DNA of 64,000 nt from Paraburkholderia terricola (GCF_900142195.1 NZ_FRAB01000033.1:1-64000), one strand, 5' to 3'; counted from the first letter of the stretch, positions 39,573 through 49,193 are shown. Numbers and translations are program-made. Notes: generated by a model not told the origin, from the sequence alone.

Positions 39573-40421
39573 ATGAATATGGCAGAAACTCAACTCAATC
39601 CGATTTCGCGCCCGACCGCGCCCGCCGGTTTCGATCCCGCCCAGAGCGGTCAGGCGCAAGCTCAGTCGCGCCCGAAGATCGAGGTCAACGACCTCAACTT
39701 CTTCTACGGCAAGTATCACGCGCTGAAGAACATCAACCTGCGGATTCCCGAAGGCAAGGTGACCGCGTTCATCGGCCCGTCGGGTTGCGGCAAGTCGACC
39801 TTGTTGCGCACCTTCAACAAGATGTATGCGCTCTATCCGGAGCAACGCGCCGAAGGCGAGATCCTGATGGACGGCGAGAACCTGCTGACCTCGAAGCGCG
39901 ATATCTCGCTGCTGCGCGCGCGGATCGGCATGGTGTTCCAGAAGCCGACGCCGTTCCCGATGTCGATCTACGACAACATCGCGTTCGGCGTGAAGATGTT
40001 CGAAACGCTGCCGCGCTCGGAGATGGACGACCGCGTGGAATGGGCGCTGACCAAGGCCGCGCTGTGGAACGAAGTGAAGGACAAGCTCGGCCAGAGCGGC
40101 TATGGGTTGTCGGGCGGTCAGCAGCAGCGTTTGTGCATCGCGCGCGGTATCGCGATCCGTCCCGAAGTGCTGTTGCTCGACGAACCGTGCTCCGCGCTGG
40201 ACCCGATTTCGACGGGCCGTATCGAGGAATTGATCGCCGAACTGAAGAGCGATTACACGGTGGTGATCGTCACGCACAACATGCAACAGGCGGCCCGCTG
40301 TTCGGACTACACTGCCTATATGTACCTTGGCGAACTGATCGAGTTCGGCGACACCGAAAAGATCTTCATCAAGCCGGTCCGCAAGGAAACCGAGGATTAC
40401 ATCACTGGCCGCTTCGGCTAA
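39573..40421 (+). CDS. pstB: Phosphate ABC transporter ATPase PstB
   Basis: The 282-residue ATPase has Walker A GPSGCGKST, Q-loop GMVFQKPTPFPMSIYDN, signature LSGGQQQRLCIARGIAI, Walker B VLLLDEPCSALDP and H-loop VTHNMQQA, and drives phosphate import. The N terminus carries about 30 extra residues rich in Pro/Gln/Ala before KIEVNDLNFFYG. ATG at 39573 is chosen; a second ATG two codons on is possible. Confidence 0.96.
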   Translation: MNMAETQLNPISRPTAPAGFDPAQSGQAQAQSRPKIEVNDLNFFYGKYHALKNINLRIPEGKVTAFIGPSGCGKSTLLRTFNKMYALYPEQRAEGEILMDGENLLTSKRDISLLRARIGMVFQKPTPFPMSIYDNIAFGVKMFETLPRSEMDDRVEWALTKAALWNEVKDKLGQSGYGLSGGQQQRLCIARGIAIRPEVLLLDEPCSALDPISTGRIEELIAELKSDYTVVIVTHNMQQAARCSDYTAYMYLGELIEFGDTEKIFIKPVRKETEDYITGRFG

Positions 40422-40449
40422 GCCGCCGAGCACAATAACGGAGTACGAC

Positions 40450-41154
40450 ATGTCCGATAAACACCTGTCCAGCCAGTTCGACGCCGACCTGAATCTGGTT
40501 TCCTCGAAGGTGCTCGAAATGGGCGGCCTCGTCGAATCGCAGATCGTCAACGCCATGCGGGCGCTCAACGAATTCGATCTCGACATCGCCGAACAGGTGA
40601 TCGCCGCCGAAGAGCGCCTGAACACGATGGAAATTGAAATCGACGAGGAGTGCAGCAACATCATCGCGCGCCGTCAGCCGGCCGCGCGCGACCTGCGCCT
40701 GTTGATCGCGATTTCCAAGACCATCACGAATCTCGAACGCGCCGGCGACGAAGCCGAAAAAATCGCCAAGCGCACCAAGCGGCTGATGGAAGACGGCGCG
40801 TCGCGCACCATCAATATCGCCGAGATCAAACTGTCGGGCGAAATGGCGGTGTCGATTCTGCGCCGCGCGCTGGACGCGTTCGCGCGTCTCGACACGGTGG
40901 CCGCCGCGCAGATCGTGCGCGACGACAAGGCGATCGACGAGGAATTCCGCGCGTTCGTTCGCAAGCTGATTTCGTACATGACCGAAGATCCGCGTTCGAT
41001 TTCGGTGGGCCTTGATTTTCTGTTCATCGCCAAGGCGATCGAACGGATCGGCGACCACTCGAAGAACATCGCCGAATTCATCATCTACATCGTGAAGGGC
41101 ACCGACGTGCGGCACAAGTCGCGCGACGCGCTCGAACGCGAAGCGCTCAGTTAA
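40450..41154 (+). CDS. phoU: Phosphate signalling protein PhoU
   Basis: The 234-residue helical protein has the two PhoU repeats, each with the E/D-x-x-x-D metal motif: RAGDEAEKIAKRT and RIGDHSKNIAEFI. It links the Pst transporter to PhoR and silences the Pho response when phosphate is plentiful. The MSDKHLSSQFDADL start is typical. It lies 28 bp after pstB. Confidence 0.95.
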   Translation: MSDKHLSSQFDADLNLVSSKVLEMGGLVESQIVNAMRALNEFDLDIAEQVIAAEERLNTMEIEIDEECSNIIARRQPAARDLRLLIAISKTITNLERAGDEAEKIAKRTKRLMEDGASRTINIAEIKLSGEMAVSILRRALDAFARLDTVAAAQIVRDDKAIDEEFRAFVRKLISYMTEDPRSISVGLDFLFIAKAIERIGDHSKNIAEFIIYIVKGTDVRHKSRDALEREALS

Positions 41155-41180
41155 TCCAGAGATAAGGACCAGAGGTGCCG

Positions 41181-41882
41181 ATGCCCAGCAGCATTCTCGT
41201 CATTGAAGATGAGCCCGCCATTTCCGAACTGATTTCGGTGAATCTTCAACACGCCGGACACTGCCCGATTCGCGCGTACAACGCGGAGCAGGCGCAAAAC
41301 CTGATCAGCGACGTGTTGCCCGATCTCGTCCTGCTCGACTGGATGCTGCCGGGCAAGTCCGGCATTGCGTTCGCGCGCGACCTACGCAGCAACGAGCGCA
41401 CCAGGCACATTCCGATCATCATGCTGACCGCGCGTGGGGATGAGCAGGACAAGGTGCTCGGCCTCGAAATCGGCGCGGACGACTACGTCACCAAGCCGTT
41501 CTCGCCCAAGGAACTGATGGCGCGCATCAAGGCGGTGCTGCGCCGCCGCGCGCCGCAGCTTACCGAGGACGTGGTCGCGATCAACGGCCTGAAGCTCGAT
41601 CCGGCGACGCATCGCGTGGCCGCGCATGCGGAAGGCAGCGAGATCAAGCTCGACCTCGGTCCGACCGAATTCCGTCTGCTGCACTTCTTCATGACGCATC
41701 CGGAGCGCGTGCATAGCCGCACGCAACTGCTCGATCAGGTGTGGGGCGATCATGTATTCGTCGAGGAACGCACGGTGGACGTGCACATCAAGCGCCTGCG
41801 CGCGGCGCTCAAGCCGGCCGGGTGCGATGCTATGATCGAGACGGTGCGCGGCAGCGGCTACCGGCTTGCGAAGAGCGCCTGA
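41181..41882 (+). CDS. phoB: Phosphate regulon response regulator PhoB
   Basis: The 233-residue OmpR-family regulator has a receiver domain with IEDEPAISEL, the phospho-acceptor Asp-53 in VLLDWMLPGKSG and the Lys in DDYVTKPFSPKEL. A winged-helix DNA-binding domain follows, with FRLLHFFMTHPERVHSR and VDVHIKRLRAAL. It binds Pho boxes such as those before pstS and ppk. The ATG at 41181 is chosen over the GTG at 41175. Confidence 0.96.
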   Translation: MPSSILVIEDEPAISELISVNLQHAGHCPIRAYNAEQAQNLISDVLPDLVLLDWMLPGKSGIAFARDLRSNERTRHIPIIMLTARGDEQDKVLGLEIGADDYVTKPFSPKELMARIKAVLRRRAPQLTEDVVAINGLKLDPATHRVAAHAEGSEIKLDLGPTEFRLLHFFMTHPERVHSRTQLLDQVWGDHVFVEERTVDVHIKRLRAALKPAGCDAMIETVRGSGYRLAKSA

Positions 41883-41927
41883 GCTCGCCGCCCCGGCGCA
41901 TACGTCCTTCCTCTCGATCGCTAGACC

Positions 41928-43241
41928 ATGAACATCATCTGGGCGCGCTCCATCGTGTCGGTCGTGCTGCTGGCTGTTCTGTGCGTGGTGGTCGGCGCGC
42001 TCGTGAGCGTCAAGGCGGCACTCGTCCTCGCGATCGTCTTGCTGCTCGCGCAGAGCTTCTTCAGCACTTTCCACAAGCAGCAGCTCTGGCGCCTGCTCGA
42101 CGCGCCGGTTTACGGCGAGGTGCCGAGCGCCCCCGGCATCTGGGGCGAAATCTACTACCGTCTGCATAAGCTCGCGAAGCGCTGGCACGCTCAGGTGCGC
42201 CAGGTCGAGCAGCAGCATTCGCGTTTCATCCAGGCGATCCAGGCGTCGCCGAACGGTGTCGCGATGCTCGACGATCACGACCAGATCGAATGGTGCAACG
42301 CCATCTCCGAACTGCATTTCGGTCTCGACGCGAAGCGCGATCTGCGTCAGCACATCACGCATCTGGTGCGTCAGCCCGATTTCGTCCGCTACCTGAATTC
42401 GCATCGCTACGAAGAAATGCTGATCATGCGCGGCATGGGCGACAAGCGCCAGAACGTGCTGTCGGTGCAGGTGTTTCCCTACGGCGAAAACCGCAAGCTG
42501 GTGCTGTCGCAAGACATCACCGAACTGGAGCGCACCGACGCCATGCGGCGCGACTTCGTCGCCAACGTCTCGCATGAACTGAAGACGCCGCTCACGGTGC
42601 TCTCCGGTTTCCTCGAGACGATGCGCGAATTGCCGCTGAACGAAGCCGAACGCGGGCGTTATCTGGAACTGATGGAGCAGCAGGCCTCGCGCATGCGCCA
42701 TATCGTCAACGATCTGCTGGTGCTCGCCAAGCTCGAGGGCGACAACAAGCCGCCGAGCGATCAGATGATCGACATGCGCGCGGTGCTGCGGCATCTGAAG
42801 CACGATGCGGAAAGCCTGTCGAGCGATCATCACAAGATCGCGTTCGACGTGGACGAGGGCCTCACCGTGACCGGGGTGGAAACGGAAATCCTCAGCGCGC
42901 TCGGCAATCTCGTGACGAATGCGATTCGCTACACGCCGGACGGCGGCGCAATCAGGGTGAACTGGCAGGCGAGCGGCGGCGGCGCGGTGTTCTCCGTCAC
43001 CGATAGCGGCTTGGGCATTCCGGCGGCGGACATTCCGCGGCTGACCGAGCGCTTCTATCGCGTCGATCGCAGCCGCTCACGCGACACGGGCGGCACGGGC
43101 CTGGGCCTCGCGATCGTCAAGCACGTGCTGCAACGGCACGATGCACAACTCGAAGTGAAGAGCGAGGAAGGCCGCGGCAGTACCTTCACCGTGCGCTTTC
43201 CGACATATCGCACGGCACGCCGGCAACCGGCGCCGGCTTGA
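41928..43241 (+). CDS. phoR: Phosphate regulon sensor kinase PhoR
   Basis: The 437-residue kinase has two N-terminal membrane helices (residues about 5-45), a PAS domain (about 95-200), a dimerisation domain with His-215 in VANVSHELKTPL, and the catalytic ATPase boxes NLVTNAIRYTPDGG (N box), DSGLGIP (G1) and GTGLGLAIVKHVL (G2). It phosphorylates PhoB under phosphate starvation and is controlled by PhoU/Pst. Last gene of the operon. Confidence 0.95.
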   Translation: MNIIWARSIVSVVLLAVLCVVVGALVSVKAALVLAIVLLLAQSFFSTFHKQQLWRLLDAPVYGEVPSAPGIWGEIYYRLHKLAKRWHAQVRQVEQQHSRFIQAIQASPNGVAMLDDHDQIEWCNAISELHFGLDAKRDLRQHITHLVRQPDFVRYLNSHRYEEMLIMRGMGDKRQNVLSVQVFPYGENRKLVLSQDITELERTDAMRRDFVANVSHELKTPLTVLSGFLETMRELPLNEAERGRYLELMEQQASRMRHIVNDLLVLAKLEGDNKPPSDQMIDMRAVLRHLKHDAESLSSDHHKIAFDVDEGLTVTGVETEILSALGNLVTNAIRYTPDGGAIRVNWQASGGGAVFSVTDSGLGIPAADIPRLTERFYRVDRSRSRDTGGTGLGLAIVKHVLQRHDAQLEVKSEEGRGSTFTVRFPTYRTARRQPAPA

Positions 43242-43267
43242 GCGGCGCGCGCAGCGGCTGAAAAGAC

Positions 43268-43302
43268 AAGCCCGCCTGGCAAGAACGCAAGGCGGGCTTT
43301 AT
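43268..43302 (+). terminator. Terminator of the pst-pho operon
   Basis: AAGCCCGCC and GGCGGGCTT form a perfect 9-bp stem with a 14-base loop, followed by TATAT. It may also serve ppk from the other strand. Confidence 0.75.
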
Positions 43303-43306
43303 ATCG

Positions 43307-43339
43307 CGTGTGGCCGGCGTGTGGCCGGCGTATGGCCGG
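43307..43339. repeat. Three tandem 11-bp repeats
   Basis: CGTGTGGCCGG occurs twice in a row, then once as CGTATGGCCGG. The repeat lies between the phoR terminator and the 3' end of ppk and has no evident function. Confidence 0.8.
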
Positions 43340-43375
43340 TTCACGCTCACCGAAGCGAGCGCCACGACCGTCAGC

Positions 43376-45439
43376 TCACGGGCAGAACTTCCCCAGCAAA
43401 CTCATCTGCGCATTGCGCGACGATTTTCCCGGCCGGCGACGCCGATAGTGACCGTCGCTTTGCATCAGCCACGCGGACTGGTTGTCGCCGAGAAACGCCG
43501 ACAGACCTTCGGCGATCACACGCCGCTTCAGGCGCCGGTTGTTGATCGGAAACGCGACTTCGACACGACGGAAGAAATTGCGGTCCATCCAGTCGGCGCT
43601 CGACAGATAAACCTGTTCCTTTCCGCCGTCGTAGAAGTAATAGATACGATGATGTTCGAGAAAGCGCCCGACGATCGAGCGTACCGTGATGTTCTCCGAC
43701 AGCCCCGGCACGCCCGGCTGCAACGAACACACGCCGCGCACGATCAGATCGATCTTCACGCCCGCCTGTGACGCTTCGTATAGCTCGGCAATCACGGTGG
43801 GTTCGAGCAGCGCGTTCATCTTCGCGACGATGCGCGCCTTGTTGCCGGCGCGCGCATGCTCGGCCTCGGCGCGAATCGATTCAACGAGTTTTGGATGCAG
43901 CGTGAACGGCGATTGCCACAGTTCGTGCAGCTTCAGTTCGCCGCCAATGCCGGTCAGTTGCTGGAACACGTGGTGCACGTCTTCGCAGATCTTCTGATCG
44001 GCGGTCATCAGGCCGAAGTCGGTATAAAGACGCGCGGTGCGCGGATGATAGTTGCCGGTGCCGAGGTGGACGTAGCGCTTCAACGTGGTCTTGCCGCCGG
44101 CCGACACGCGCCGCACGATCAGCATCATCTTCGCGTGGCACTTGTGGCCCACCACGCCATACACCACGTGCGCGCCCACCGCTTCGAGCTGCGACGCCCA
44201 GTTGATATTGGTTTCCTCGTCGAAGCGAGCGAGCAGTTCGACCACCACCGTCACCTCCTTGCCGTTGCGCGCGGCTTGCATCAGCGCGTCCATGAGCGGC
44301 GAGTCGGTGCCGGTGCGATAGATGGTTTGCTTGATCGCCACCACGTTCGGATCTTTTGCCGCCTGCAACAGCAGTTCCAGCACCGGCTGAAAGCTCTCAT
44401 ACGGATGATGCAGCAGCACGTCGCCCTGATCGATCACGTCGAACAGGCTGGTGCTGTTGGCGATCTGCGGCGGAATCGAAGGGATGTGCGGCACGAACTT
44501 CAGGTCGGGCCGGTCCACCATCTCCGGCAATTGCATGAGCCGAACGAGATTGACGGGGCCGTCGGCGAAATAGCAATCCTTGGTGGTGAGGCTGCTCTCG
44601 TCGAGCAGGCGCCGCACGACGTGCGCGGGCGTTTCCGCCGACACTTCCAACCGCACCGCATTGCCCAGATGGCGCGCGGGCAATTCGCCCTGCAACGCGA
44701 CGCGCAGATTGGTGATCTCGTCTTCGTCGACGAACAGTTCGCTATTGCGCGTGATGCGAAACTGATTGCAGCTTCGTACCACCAGGTTCGGAAACAGCTC
44801 GCCGACAAAGCGCTGCAACAGCGAACTGAGCAGCACGAAACCATGCGGATAGCCCGACAGTTCCTGCGGCATGCGTACGAGCCGCGGCAGCGCGCGCGGC
44901 GCTTGCACGATGCCCATCATCGCCTGGCGGCCGAACGCGTCCTTGCCTTCGAGTTCGACGACGAAGTTCAGGCTCTTGTTGAGCACACGCGGAAACGGGT
45001 GCGCGGGGTCGAGCCCGATCGGCGTGAGCACCGGCAGCAGTTCATTGAAGAAATAGTCGCGCGCCCATTCGGTCTGCGCTTCGTTCCATGCTTCGGTGCC
45101 GTGAAAGTAGATGCCTTCCGCTTCGAGCGCGGTCAGCACCGTATCGTGCAGCATGGTGTATTGGCGATGCACGAGCTTCTGCGCGCGCTCGACCACGAGG
45201 TCGTAGACGTGCTGCAGCGACATGCCGTCCGGCGACAACGCGCCGGGGTTGTCGCGCATCTGTTCCTGCAGTCCGGCCATGCGGACTTCGAAAAATTCGT
45301 CGAGATTGCTACTGGTGATGCAAATGAAGCGCAGGCGTTCGAGCAAAGGAACGGCGGGGTCGGCTGCTTGCGCCAACACACGCTCGTTGAAACCCAGAAT
45401 GCCCAGTTCGCGATTCAATAACGGGTAGCGGATGGACAT
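43376..45439 (-). CDS. ppk: Polyphosphate kinase 1
   Basis: The 687-residue enzyme makes polyphosphate from ATP. It begins PLLNRELGILGFNERVLAQA, the usual N-domain; the phosphorylated histidine lies in the HKCHAKMMLIVRR segment near residue 430, and the second catalytic region in YVHLGTGNYHPRTARLYTDFG. The ATG at 45439 is preferred to one 57 bp upstream because homology starts there. It is divergent from ppx, with Pho boxes in its promoter region. Confidence 0.96.
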   Translation of the reverse strand: MSIRYPLLNRELGILGFNERVLAQAADPAVPLLERLRFICITSSNLDEFFEVRMAGLQEQMRDNPGALSPDGMSLQHVYDLVVERAQKLVHRQYTMLHDTVLTALEAEGIYFHGTEAWNEAQTEWARDYFFNELLPVLTPIGLDPAHPFPRVLNKSLNFVVELEGKDAFGRQAMMGIVQAPRALPRLVRMPQELSGYPHGFVLLSSLLQRFVGELFPNLVVRSCNQFRITRNSELFVDEDEITNLRVALQGELPARHLGNAVRLEVSAETPAHVVRRLLDESSLTTKDCYFADGPVNLVRLMQLPEMVDRPDLKFVPHIPSIPPQIANSTSLFDVIDQGDVLLHHPYESFQPVLELLLQAAKDPNVVAIKQTIYRTGTDSPLMDALMQAARNGKEVTVVVELLARFDEETNINWASQLEAVGAHVVYGVVGHKCHAKMMLIVRRVSAGGKTTLKRYVHLGTGNYHPRTARLYTDFGLMTADQKICEDVHHVFQQLTGIGGELKLHELWQSPFTLHPKLVESIRAEAEHARAGNKARIVAKMNALLEPTVIAELYEASQAGVKIDLIVRGVCSLQPGVPGLSENITVRSIVGRFLEHHRIYYFYDGGKEQVYLSSADWMDRNFFRRVEVAFPINNRRLKRRVIAEGLSAFLGDNQSAWLMQSDGHYRRRRPGKSSRNAQMSLLGKFCP

Positions 45440-45755
45440 CGGCAGCGAGAATGGAGGATCAGGTAGAGACGCGAAAAGACGCTCGGAAATTCTCACAGTA
45501 TGATGACAAGGTTATGACATTCTCGATGTTATAAATTCTACGCCGTATTCGCCGCGTGTCGTCAATATGACGCAGTGCATATGGGACCATGGGGCACCCC
45601 CATTGCTGCGAGGTGACATCGTGAGGCCCCGTACGCTTAGAATGGCGTCTTTGAACAGCGCGGCCGGCCACAAGACGCCCAAAGCGCCGGGTGAGCATCC
45701 GGTGTCTTCCGCATCCACCGCCGCCGCGCTCGCGCGCATGGAGTCCGCTTACCCG
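45440..45755. other. Divergent ppk-ppx promoter region
   Basis: Besides the Pho box, this region holds the AT-rich patch CGATGTTATAAATTC (45524-45538), and the possible N-terminal extension of ppx if one of its upstream ATGs (45642 or 45738) is used. Confidence 0.5.
45503..45520 (-). promoter_or_regulatory. Pho box upstream of ppk
   Basis: Read on the minus strand, ATGTCATAACCTTGTCAT contains two TGTCAT repeats exactly 11 bp apart, close to the E. coli Pho-box consensus. It is 64 bp before the ppk start, with a possible -10 GAGAAT about eight bases downstream. Confidence 0.75.
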
Positions 45756-47267
45756 ATGGTCAATACGCCACAACTCCTCGCCGCCGTCGACCTCGGCTCC
45801 AACAGCTTCCGTCTGATCGTGGGCCGGGTCGAGGAAACCGACGCGGGCAGCCAGATCTATCAGGTCGACGCATTGCGTGAGCCGGTGCGTCTTGCCGCCG
45901 GTTTATCGCGCGACAAGATGCTCGATCGCGCCTCGCAAGTGCGCGGCTGGGACGCGCTCAAGCGGTTCGGCGAGCGGCTGCGCGACTTTCATCCCGACCA
46001 CGTTCGCGCGGTCGCCACCAATACGCTGCGCATCGCCAAGAACGCGGGCGAATTTCTCGGTGAGGCGCAAGCCGCGCTCGGCTTCCCGATCGAGGTGATC
46101 GCCGGGCGCGAGGAAGCCCGCCTGATCTATGCGGGCGCCGCGCACTCGGTGCCCGCCAGCGCCGGCAAGCGACTCGTGGTCGACATCGGCGGCGGCTCGA
46201 CGGAATTCATCATCGGTTCGCATTACACGCCGATCAAGATGGAGAGCCTGTACATCGGCTGCGTGAGCCATAGCCGGACGTTCTTCCCGGCAGGCAATGT
46301 CGACGAATACACGATGCGCCAGGCCGAACTCGCCGCGGGCCGCGAAATCCAGATCATTTCCGCCGAATACAAGAAAACCGGTTGGGAGCAGGCGATCGGT
46401 TCGTCCGGCACCGCGCGCGCGTTGGCCGAACTGGTCGAGGCCAACGGCTTCAACGATCCGGGCGTCACCCACGGCATTTCGCGCGGCGGGCTGGAGCGGC
46501 TCAAGCGCGCGTTGATCAAGGCGGAGAACGTCAATCGTTTGAAGCTCGTCGCGTTGAAGAGCGATCGCGTGCCGGTGCTGGCCGGCGGCCTGTCGATCAT
46601 GATCGCGGTGTTCGACGAACTCGGCGTCGATTACGTCGATACGACAGACGGCGCACTGCGTCTCGGCGTGCTGTATGACCTGCTGGGCCGTTCGCAGCAC
46701 GAAGACATGCGCACGGTCACGGTGGAGGGCTTCATGCGCCGCTATGGCGTGGATCGTGCGCAGGCCGGGCGTATCGGCGAACTCGCAGTGCGCTTTTACG
46801 ACCAGTTCGCGGAGCCGGACGAGGAGCGCCGGCTGGAAAACCGCATGTTCCTCGGTTGGGCGGCGGCGCTGCATGAAATCGGGCTATCGATTTCGCACAG
46901 CGCGTATCACAAGCATTCGGCCTATATCGCCAGCAACGCGGACATGCCGGGTTTTTCACGCACCGACCAGGCGCGGCTCGCCGCGCTCGTGCTCGGTCAC
47001 GCGGGCAAGCTCGGCAAGCTCTCGCAAACGCGTGAAGTGGAATGGCCGCTGCTCTTCTGTCTGCGGCTCGCGGCGCTGTTGTGCCGCCGCCGTGCGGATG
47101 TCGGCTTGCCGAATATCGCGGTTGCGCAGGCCAACGGCGGCTATGAGGTGCGTCTGCCGAACGAATGGGTGGCGAACAATCCGCTGACCGACTACAGCCT
47201 GATCCAGGAAGCCGCGGAATGGGAGAAGGTTGGCATCCCGTATCGGGTGGTTTATACCGACGATTGA
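45756..47267 (+). CDS. ppx: Exopolyphosphatase (Ppx/GppA family)
   Basis: The 503-residue enzyme releases phosphate from polyphosphate ends. Phosphate-binding motifs of the ASKHA fold are LLAAVDLGSNSFRLIVG at the start, KRLVVDIGGGSTEFI and ALAELVEANGF; a C-terminal HD-like half follows (residues about 310-503). ATG 45756 gives the family-typical start; upstream ATGs at 45642 and 45738 are in frame, but homology does not extend there. Its partner ppk is divergent. Confidence 0.93.
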   Translation: MVNTPQLLAAVDLGSNSFRLIVGRVEETDAGSQIYQVDALREPVRLAAGLSRDKMLDRASQVRGWDALKRFGERLRDFHPDHVRAVATNTLRIAKNAGEFLGEAQAALGFPIEVIAGREEARLIYAGAAHSVPASAGKRLVVDIGGGSTEFIIGSHYTPIKMESLYIGCVSHSRTFFPAGNVDEYTMRQAELAAGREIQIISAEYKKTGWEQAIGSSGTARALAELVEANGFNDPGVTHGISRGGLERLKRALIKAENVNRLKLVALKSDRVPVLAGGLSIMIAVFDELGVDYVDTTDGALRLGVLYDLLGRSQHEDMRTVTVEGFMRRYGVDRAQAGRIGELAVRFYDQFAEPDEERRLENRMFLGWAAALHEIGLSISHSAYHKHSAYIASNADMPGFSRTDQARLAALVLGHAGKLGKLSQTREVEWPLLFCLRLAALLCRRRADVGLPNIAVAQANGGYEVRLPNEWVANNPLTDYSLIQEAAEWEKVGIPYRVVYTDD

Positions 47268-47292
47268 AGCGCGTCTCATCGTCGGTGAAAAG

Positions 47293-47325
47293 AGAAAAGC
47301 CCGGTCATTGCCGGGCTTTTCTTTT
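47293..47325 (+). terminator. Bidirectional terminator between ppx and olsB
   Basis: AGAAAAGCCCGG-TCATTG-CCGGGCTTTTCT is a long perfect hairpin with T runs on both strands and lies between two convergent genes. Confidence 0.88.
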
Positions 47326-47340
47326 GAACATCGCCGCTGC

Positions 47341-48153
47341 TCAGCGCGGCATCGCATCGCCGAGGAAGTGGCGGGCGTAACGCGCATTGATGTCGGACAG
47401 ACGGAACAGCGTCAGGAAGTCCGCGGTGTTGAAGTCGGGATCCCATGCGGGCGCGCCGCAAATCTTCGCGCCCAGACGCAGATAACCCTTCACGAGCGGC
47501 GGCGGCGCGACATCGGCGCCCGTTTGCAATTCGTCCACGGGCAACGGCGTGTGCGGGAACGCGCGATATTCCGGCGCCGTCATGGCGTTATCGCGCAGCG
47601 AGCAATACAGATTCGCCGCGTAGTGGCCGCCGTCGACCATCGCGACGCTCGCGCAGCCGAGCATCGTTTCGTAGCCGTTGTGTTTCATGTACCCGGCGAG
47701 CCCGGCCCATAGCGACATGATCACCGAGCCGCTGCGATAGTCGGGATGCACGCATGAGCGGCCCACTTCGACCATCTTCGCGCGCAGGTGCGTGAGACGC
47801 GACACGTCGAATTCGCTTTCCGCATACAGGCGCCCGATGCGTGCCGCCTGGTGTGGCGGCAACGCGCGATACGTGCCGACCACTTTCAGCGTGTCGAGAT
47901 CGCGCACCAGCAGATGATCGCAGTAGTTGTCGAATGCATCGACGTCGAGACCCGTGGGGCCCGTCAGGCGCGCGCCCATTTCGTCGGCGAAAACGCGGTA
48001 GCGCAGACGCTGCGCCTCGCGCAGTTCTTCATCCGTGCGGGCCCACGTGACTTGCAGGCGATGCTGGGCGGTGACCGTCTCTTCGGCGCGCGGCAGACGA
48101 CGCAACTCGAAGATCGAAGCGAGGGGCAGGGTAGGCGTCGGCAGTTCTCGCAT
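47341..48153 (-). CDS. olsB: L-ornithine N-alpha-acyltransferase (OlsB-like)
   Basis: The 270-residue GNAT-like acyltransferase matches the OlsB/hemolysin-like group: RLRYRVFADEMGARLTGPTG near residue 60, FDNYCDHLLVRD, VVGTYRALPP, EVGRSCVHPDYRSGSVIMSL and YLRLGAKICGAPAWDPDFNT. OlsB transfers a 3-hydroxyacyl group from ACP to ornithine, the first step of ornithine-lipid synthesis, common in Burkholderia membranes. The partner OlsA is not in this window. Start at 48153 is chosen because the longer frame upstream lacks family similarity. Confidence 0.85.
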   Translation of the reverse strand: MRELPTPTLPLASIFELRRLPRAEETVTAQHRLQVTWARTDEELREAQRLRYRVFADEMGARLTGPTGLDVDAFDNYCDHLLVRDLDTLKVVGTYRALPPHQAARIGRLYAESEFDVSRLTHLRAKMVEVGRSCVHPDYRSGSVIMSLWAGLAGYMKHNGYETMLGCASVAMVDGGHYAANLYCSLRDNAMTAPEYRAFPHTPLPVDELQTGADVAPPPLVKGYLRLGAKICGAPAWDPDFNTADFLTLFRLSDINARYARHFLGDAMPR

Positions 48154-48352
48154 GGGGCGTCCTGGTCGAAAAAAGGGAGAATTCTTTTTTCGCCAATGTA
48201 GTAACGCCCGGTGACGCTCGCATGGCAAAGCCGTGACGATTGGATGACTGCCCGTCAGCATGAGGAGCTTGCGGCTCGCCATGCCGCGCTTTCGCAAGCG
48301 GGTTTTGCGCTGGCGGCACGCGTTGTTGCGCGGGCTTTGAACGCCGCGTTGC

Positions 48353-48811
48353 CTAGATCAGATCGGGACTGATCGCGGCGCGCAGCACGGCCTGTTCATC
48401 ACCGTCGCGTTCACGGCTCGCGATCCACCATACGCCGGCTTTTTTCAGTGGCCAGCTTGCCTCGCTGTCGCCGACGAGCCGCGCGGCGACGTGGCCGAGC
48501 GTGGGTTGATGGCCGACCACCACCACCGTTTGCGCGATGCCCTTGGGCCAGCCGGCCGCCTCAAGCACGTCATTGGCGCTGGCGTTGGGCGCGAGTTCGC
48601 GCATCACGCGATACTGGTCGCTCAACGTCTCGGCGGTTTGAATGGTGCGTACGGCCGGACTCGCGAGGACCACGGCGTCGTCGGGCAGCCGCGCGCGCAG
48701 CCATTTGGCGACGTTTTGCGCCTGCTTGCGGCCCCGGGTAGTGAGCGCCCGGGACAGATCGCTGGCGGCAAAGTCTTCGGCTTCGGCGTGACGCCAGAGA
48801 ATCAGGTCCAT
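48353..48811 (-). CDS. sixA: Phosphohistidine phosphatase SixA-like
   Basis: The 152-residue protein of the histidine phosphatase family has the catalytic RHAEAE at residues 7-12, LASPAVRTIQTAE (second Arg) and VVVGHQPTLG (second His). SixA removes phosphate from phosphohistidine proteins such as HPt domains or PTS proteins. Length agrees with the short SixA type. Confidence 0.85.
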   Translation of the reverse strand: MDLILWRHAEAEDFAASDLSRALTTRGRKQAQNVAKWLRARLPDDAVVLASPAVRTIQTAETLSDQYRVMRELAPNASANDVLEAAGWPKGIAQTVVVVGHQPTLGHVAARLVGDSEASWPLKKAGVWWIASRERDGDEQAVLRAAISPDLI

Positions 48812-48984
48812 GCATGTCTCCTTGATTCTGGTTGCTGGGGTTTGCTACGGTTGGCGGCCAGGGTGGCTGCGCGGGTTTTTGCCCGTTTTCACTCACTGTC
48901 GCATGCGGCATTGTGAGTCCGCAAGTCGATGCCCTCATCGATTCCTAAGTGAAACGCCCGCTAGCAAATGCAACGCCCAAAAGC

Positions 48985-49018
48985 AAAAACCCGCGAAGCC
49001 GGAGGCGACGCGGGTTTC
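48985..49018 (-). terminator. Terminator of tRNA-Pro
   Basis: Read on the minus strand, AAACCCGCG and CGCGGGTTT pair around a 13-base loop, followed by TTGCTTTT. Confidence 0.75.
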
Positions 49019-49031
49019 GTATTGCTTTTCG

Positions 49032-49108
49032 TGGTCGGAGCGAAAGGATTCGAACCTTCGACCCTCTGATCCCAAATCAGATGCGCTACCAGGCTGCGCT
49101 ACGCTCCG
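49032..49108 (-). tRNA. tRNA-Pro (anticodon TGG)
   Basis: The minus strand forms a cloverleaf: acceptor CGGAGCG/CGCTCCG, D arm GCGCAGCCTGGTAGCGC, anticodon arm TCTGA-TTTGGGA-TCAGA (anticodon TGG), T arm GAAGG-TTCGAAT-CCTTT and an encoded ACCA end. It is 77 nt long. Confidence 0.95.
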
Positions 49109-49193
49109 ACGAATCCGAGATTCTATCTGGCATTGGGTGCCAGAGTCAATCACGAATTGCGCCGGCGCGAAAAGGCAGCGCGCGGCCATGCTT

